A DNA stretch of 64,000 nucleotides from the NCBI RefSeq assembly GCF_026210795.1, contig NC_089435.1, positions 3,472,001-3,536,000 on the forward strand. Direction: 5' to 3'. The position numbers and the translations under genes are program-made. Under the pieces are notes generated by a model, which was given only the letters and a program-made list of their open reading frames with translations, was not told the origin of the DNA and made no database searches. Each line of letters begins with the position of its first letter. Position 1 is the stretch's first letter. Shown piece by piece: positions 59,531-64,000 of this stretch. This stretch comes from Rhizophagus irregularis. Lineage: Eukaryota; Glomeromycota; Glomeromycetes; Glomerales; Glomeraceae.

Positions 59531-61246
59531 TCAATAATAAAAATAATAGTGTAATTCTTCATCCTTTATACACTCAATCCTAGATTTAATAATACCCAAT
59601 TTTTCATATTTTTCAATTATTTTCAAATTTTGATCATAATAATTTAACTCATAACTATACTTATGTTTCAGATCATTAATAATATCCTCATCAATCTCAT
59701 AATAATCAATCATATTGTCAAAAATATAATAATTTGAACTAATATAATACACCCCTTCATATATATTATACTTAATATACTTCTCATACTCTTCATACTC
59801 ACTAATAATATTACTCTGTCTAATAAACATTAATTTAAGTAATTTTTCTGGTTTTTTATTCTTCCAGCTTATAAGAAATGATTCTAAATCTACTGGATAT
59901 ATCAAGTATAAATTTGAATTATATAATATTAATTCACAAAAATATTTTGATGCCCAAGTTTCAATAAATTCAAATATCGTCCCAGCTATACTTTTTTCCT
60001 CACACCAAATGCTAATGAATTCTAAATATTGACACTTAATAAATATAATTCTTAATACATATGATTCACCAGGATTAATTCTTACACTAAGTCTTTTAAG
60101 ATTTGGACAAAAATTTGCAATAGATAAAATTAAATTTTTATTTAATAAGCCTTTCAAGCCTTTCAAGCCATTCATATTTAATCCAGTATTAAATTTCCCT
60201 TCATAGTATATCCCTTCACATATATAAATATTTGTAAGATTTTTTCCATTAGTTTCTAAAAATTTCATTAAATATTCAGGATTTGGACATAGATAAGGAA
60301 TTTTTAAAGTTTGTAATTTAGGAAAATTAACATATTGTAACTTTTCAAAATCTTTAGTATTAGCATATGGTATAAGAATTGAGAATGAAAATATAAATTC
60401 TTGTAAATTTGTAAATAAACTTATGAATGAAAATGGTAAATTATCATTATTATCATCACTATAAAGAGATAATTTTATCAATGTATTAGAATGTTTAGCT
60501 AAAGAAGGTATAATATTTTCCCAACTAGTATCAGAACGAACTTTTAAAGTTAAACTTTTTAAATTATTCTGTAAAGAAATTAATTCTTTTAACTTATTTG
60601 AAACATCATTTTCAAATGATATAGAAATTGATTGTAAATTATGACATATCTGGGATAACTGATGAAAAAAATCAGAAGAAAGATTTGAATTGCAATGAAA
60701 TTCTGAAAGATTTCTTGTTCCGGAAAAAGGGAAAGAAAAATTCCCATTAATTGGATAATAGTAATAAGGATCATGATAAGTCAATATTTTCAAAGAAGCT
60801 TGATTCATGAACATCTTGACAATTTCTTTCGTGACTAGATAATAACTATCACATAACCTACTACTACTATGCGGATTAAGAGATAGTGTATTTATAAGAG
60901 CTTCATTAACTATCCTGTCAATATCAGAAATCGAAAGGATTTTGCAAAATGCTGCATAATTAAACAAAGGTGACTTTGAAGTAGGTGTTGAAACAAAAAT
61001 CTCATTTTTATTTAAGAATTCTTTTGATTCATTGGGAAGACAAGCAATTATTGTATTGAAAAATGATAATGATGAACCATTATTGCTTTTGTAGCTACTA
61101 ATATCCCTCCACAAAATTCTAACAGAAATTTCACACAAGAGACGATTAACTAATAAACATGAATGTAAAGTAGTTTTATCTTTCTCCAGATATTCGATAA
61201 TTTCATGTAAACAGTCGAAAGGAAGTGTTGTAAGTTGACAAGTCAT
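59531..61246 (-). CDS. F-box protein with leucine-rich repeats (2)
   Basis: An intronless gene of 571 aa starting MTCQLTTLPFDCLHEIIEYL. The F-box lies at about 7-50 (EKDKTTLHSCLLVNRLLCEI, SVRILWRDI). It is followed by the same CLPNESKE, STPTS and LFNYA phrases as the gene at 55924-57462, and by leucine-rich repeats (NLSEFHC, HNLQSISISF, NNLKSLTLKV, PNLKRLSVRI). The two genes are an inverted duplicate pair. The acidic, tyrosine-rich C-terminus (ISSNYYIFDNMIDYYEIDED) is longer than in its partner. A role as an SCF substrate adaptor is inferred from the family. Confidence 0.88.
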   Translation of the reverse strand: MTCQLTTLPFDCLHEIIEYLEKDKTTLHSCLLVNRLLCEISVRILWRDISSYKSNNGSSLSFFNTIIACLPNESKEFLNKNEIFVSTPTSKSPLFNYAAFCKILSISDIDRIVNEALINTLSLNPHSSSRLCDSYYLVTKEIVKMFMNQASLKILTYHDPYYYYPINGNFSFPFSGTRNLSEFHCNSNLSSDFFHQLSQICHNLQSISISFENDVSNKLKELISLQNNLKSLTLKVRSDTSWENIIPSLAKHSNTLIKLSLYSDDNNDNLPFSFISLFTNLQEFIFSFSILIPYANTKDFEKLQYVNFPKLQTLKIPYLCPNPEYLMKFLETNGKNLTNIYICEGIYYEGKFNTGLNMNGLKGLKGLLNKNLILSIANFCPNLKRLSVRINPGESYVLRIIFIKCQYLEFISIWCEEKSIAGTIFEFIETWASKYFCELILYNSNLYLIYPVDLESFLISWKNKKPEKLLKLMFIRQSNIISEYEEYEKYIKYNIYEGVYYISSNYYIFDNMIDYYEIDEDIINDLKHKYSYELNYYDQNLKIIEKYEKLGIIKSRIECIKDEELHYYFYY

Positions 61247-61508
61247 TTTATTTTATAAAAAATATATATCGGTAGAGCAAATGGGAATATTATTGATTTT
61301 AAATTGAAAACCACATTGGCTCATTGTGCGAATAAATATATCATTTATGATGTAATTTGGCCCAAAATAACCTGATTTCTAACGCCGCATTGTGTAACAT
61401 TCGAGCTTTTTTCAGATGTTGATCAATTTTGACATATGATTCGTAAAACTGAAAAATTATGATCGATTCTGTGCGACCTAGGTCGGTATGTGAAATTGAT
61501 GCGACATC

Positions 61509-61749
61509 CAAAAAATGGTAGCCGGAATTAGGGTTAGGATTAGAGTTAGGTTTAGGGTAAGGGAATTTGGTTAGGAATTTGTCACGTAGCGTCGTCACAT
61601 CCTAGCTGTTCTTCAATTTTATAATTATTCTGTGGACCTAGAATTTTTTTATATGGTAAAACTCTAATTGCCGCCCATTAATTGTCACATCCATAATATT
61701 ATAAATATTATATGTAACCCGGCAAAATAAATCCGGCTACCATTTTTTG
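61509..61749. mobile_element. Inverted-repeat element with telomere-like tract
   Basis: CAAAAAATGGTAGCCGGA at 61509-61526 is matched exactly in inverted orientation by TCCGGCTACCATTTTTTG at 61732-61749, so an 18-bp perfect inverted repeat bounds 241 bp. Just inside the left end is a degenerate TTAGGG array (61527-61564). Confidence 0.6.
61527..61564 (+). repeat. Degenerate interstitial TTAGGG-like array
   Basis: ATTAGGGTTAGGATTAGAGT then TAGGTTTAGGGTAAGGG: about six imperfect units of the TTAGGG telomere repeat used by most fungi. It is too short and too internal to be a chromosome end. Confidence 0.65.
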
Positions 61750-61884
61750 AAGGCGGCGCTAGGGGTTACAAGATTATAATCACATGTGAGTTGGTGTTAC
61801 ATTAAAGTATATTTAAAAACCATAAAATGACATCACATCACATCAACTCACAACTTTCTTAAACTACAAGAATAAATCGTAAAT

Positions 61885-62094
61885 ATGTCTGAGTCTCTTT
61901 CCCGTTCTCTTTTTCCTCAATTTACGGAAGAAGTACTAGAAGGGGCAAGGAAAATATCTTTGAAATGTCCCGTGAATTAAATACAATAAGTGGGTTGAGG
62001 TCGGAAGACCATATGAAGAACACGAAGAAGTGCTAATGAATCTGAAATTCGAAAATGGATCATCTCAAACAAGATCAGTTGGTAAGTCCACTAC
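61885..62094 (+). pseudogene. Possible decayed coding fragment
   Basis: The frame MSESLSRSLFPQFTEEVLEG from 61885 stops at 61978-61980. A second frame continues protein-like (ENIFEMSRELNTISGLRSED), and a third gives RRSANESEIRKWIISNKISW up to a GTAAGT at about 62091. Frame changes every 50-90 bases suggest a broken gene. The N-terminal SLFPxF phrase resembles that of the fragment at 63300-63842. The family is not recognised. Confidence 0.3.
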
Positions 62095-63299
62095 TTCATT
62101 TTCATGTATATGATTGGTTATGTAGTAAAACTTATAAAATTCTTTTTTAAGAAACCAGACAACATGTTAACAGAAGACAAACTCGGAAATGGAATTAGCA
62201 CTCGCAGAAATTCCGGGGGCAAATCGACAAACCGGGAAAACAAGCAATGGAACTCTTTCCACAATAAGAACCCAAACCACCGCCTGTAAGGAAGGTAAAT
62301 ATTGCAGCCAAGATTCTGGACCAGAGAAATTAACAAAGTACACGAATCAGATGCATCGAGATCTACAAAAAGACAATATTCTTAATGATGTAATTTGCCA
62401 TAATACTGTATTATTGGGGTAGTTAGGGAATTTTAAATTTAATAAAAAAAGTGGTACCACATATATATATATATAAATCATTACTTAATGTTAAGACACA
62501 GGGGTCAGGTGCTTGGCATATTTCTCTTATCCATGGTTCCTATACACAATTTCTTAACATATTCTTTACTAATAAGATCTCTAGCAATAAGCCTTAAAGA
62601 ATTATAATATTTTTTTTTAATACCGTAGTATGAATCGCAATATGTAATTTTTTTTATACAAATAATAAACCAAAGACGCGTTTTTACATGGCTATATATT
62701 TTGTCGTATGATGTAGCGAGTGTGGGTTTGTGGGCATTATTTTTCGTTGCAGCCAATATAGAACACGAAATATACAATGTAATTCTTCAGAAATATCTTG
62801 TCAAGATGATTGGTGATCTTTGAATGGTGTTAGACTTTATTAATTGATCGATTTCCGCGACGAAAAATCATTTTTTTACGTAATGATCTATTCCAATTTG
62901 TGCTTACCACAAAAAATATACAATAAAAGGTTGAAACACTAGTTAATGATCCATTTATCCGATTTGTGCATAATTTAGCGAAACAAATAAATCTTAGCAA
63001 TCCTATGAAAATTTCGGACATATTATTCTTGTTAAATATGATCATCCGAGAGAAAATTGTGATCTCCAGCATATATTTTGTTTAATTATTTTTTATTTCC
63101 ACAAATTCAATGTATCGCAAGAATTTCGTTTTTTCTTATTTACTTTGCGAACGTAATAAAATCCAACTAACGTGATAAACACCTAATTATCATCATTGTC
63201 AAATATATAGTAGAATTTCCTGATTCTAAGAATACATAGAGTTCTATGAATTCTAAGATTTTTTTCTCATGTATATATAGATTATATATCTATAGAAAA

Positions 63300-63842
63300 A
63301 TGAGTAACTCGTTATTTCCATCTTTTAACACATACTACACAACACAACTTAACCAACTTTCACGTTCTATTAAAATGATATATGACGAAGTCTCAAAACT
63401 CGGAAATATCCACTAACAATAGAAGAGGTGAGTGGTATTCATCCTGAATTGGAAGAACTATTGAATCAGAGGTAGTCAATTACACAAAGAAAAAGGATCA
63501 TCAACGACCGAGAACAACGCCAGGTGGTATTGATGTTACTAACAGGTTAGTTTTATTCGAACAGACTCTTTCTGAACGAGAAAGGAAATAACTGACCGTG
63601 AAAAACCGTCATACCAATGTGAAGAAGAATATGCGAAGAAATTGGAACGGGCAAAATTAGAAAATCAGAAAATAATAACCAATCAAATCAAAATGGAAAA
63701 CGATGCTTATCTTAGTGCTGAATCCTAACGTTTGCAAGATGAACAAGAGAGATTTGCGGATGGTTTACGTTCATTAAAGAAGAATCTGAGGGAGCAATAT
63801 AATATCAAAATGTAACGTGAAACTGTCATGAATAAACCATAG
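63300..63842 (+). pseudogene. Decayed coiled-coil gene
   Basis: It starts MSNSLFPSFNTYYTTQLNQL and reads ...MIYDEVSKLGNIH to a TAA at 63414-63416. Later DNA encodes a strongly charged coiled coil (EEEYAKKLERAKLENQKI, QDEQERFADGLRSLKKN) interrupted by TAA at 63726-63728 and 63813-63815. In both of these the stop is followed by CGT, as if CAA had become TAA. A TAG at 63473-63475 breaks an intermediate block (HPELEELLNQR). No domain is recognised. Confidence 0.45.
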
Positions 63843-64000
63843 AAGAGAAAGACAAAAAAATCGCTCAATTATTATCTGTGTTTAGTCATAATATATTTGT
63901 TTTCGATGATATAAAGTATAAATGTTTGTCTAATTTTATTGCAACGAACTCTTGATAGTATTAAATAATACATCATAAAAGGCGAAAAATATTCGCTGCA

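Larger units (their letters stand above)
61247..63299. other. Intergenic with inverted-repeat element and coding debris
   Basis: It contains an inverted-repeat element with telomere-like DNA (61509-61749), a possible decayed gene start at 61885 (see separate entry), a (TA)n run at about 62459-62476, and overlapping minus-strand frames at 62505-63072 that are not recognised. No intact gene is supported. Confidence 0.55.

Noticed and set aside
61341-61598. Minus-strand frame with PNSNPNPNSG
   Set aside because: That phrase is the translation of the TTAGGG-like array; the frame crosses the end of an inverted-repeat element.
62505-63072. Two minus-strand frames of 80 and 90 codons
   Set aside because: Adjacent and of plausible composition, but in need of an unseen splice and without any recognised motif.
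1-64000. tRNA, rRNA, CRISPR or bacterial-type operon features
   Set aside because: No GGTTCGANTCC-type B box with acceptor stem, no rRNA motifs and no regularly spaced repeat-spacer array were seen; the gene structure is eukaryotic.

Overview
The window looks like nuclear DNA of an arbuscular mycorrhizal fungus (Glomeromycotina, Rhizophagus-like). This is inferred from very AT-rich sequence, short GT-AG introns of about 70-95 nt, and a gene content typical of the huge expanded families of that lineage: TKL-like kinases with an IxPYIDPK(R/K)F activation segment, F-box/LRR proteins, sacsin-like ATPases, WD40-ion-channel proteins and BTB, RING and TPR domains. It is not bacterial. No rRNA, tRNA or CRISPR array was recognised. 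All exon models below were built by eye from reading frame, splice motifs and paralog comparison, and every intron phase adds up.

Layout. 1-2949: repeats and small inverted-repeat elements. 2950-6020 (+): a 10-exon receptor-like protein with signal peptide, Kelch repeats, one membrane helix and a kinase. 8938-18172 and 20982-30606 (both +): a tandem pair of giant paralogs, 2815 and 2897 aa, each with two sacsin/HSP90-like ATPase modules and a C-terminal BTB domain. 30908-35775 (-): a WD40-like propeller fused to a six-helix ion channel with a coiled-coil tail. 36-40 kb: repeats, a small inverted-repeat element and a decayed gene. 40543-41550 and 47237-48241 (both -): duplicated genes for a ubiquitin-like domain fused to a PARP-like ADP-ribosyltransferase domain. 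Between them lie a 1.1 kb terminal-inverted-repeat element full of GA-rich repeats, a Helitron-type 3' end and a broken nuclease-like gene. 48.6-49.9 kb: nested inverted-repeat elements. 50170-55414 (-): a kinase-RING-TPR protein of 1510 aa. 55924-57462 (+) and 59531-61246 (-): a convergent pair of F-box genes. 61.3-64 kb: a small inverted-repeat element holding telomere-like repeats, and decayed coding fragments.

Common theme. Most intact genes join a sensing or substrate-binding part (Kelch, TPR, LRR, sacsin) to a signalling or ubiquitin-system part (kinase, RING, BTB for Cullin-3, F-box for SCF, ubiquitin-like plus ADP-ribosyltransferase). The most striking candidates for undescribed biology are the sacsin-BTB fusions, the ubiquitin-like-ADP-ribosyltransferase fusions, and a five-exon kinase cassette with identical intron positions attached to two unrelated proteins. 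Functions are inferred from domains only.
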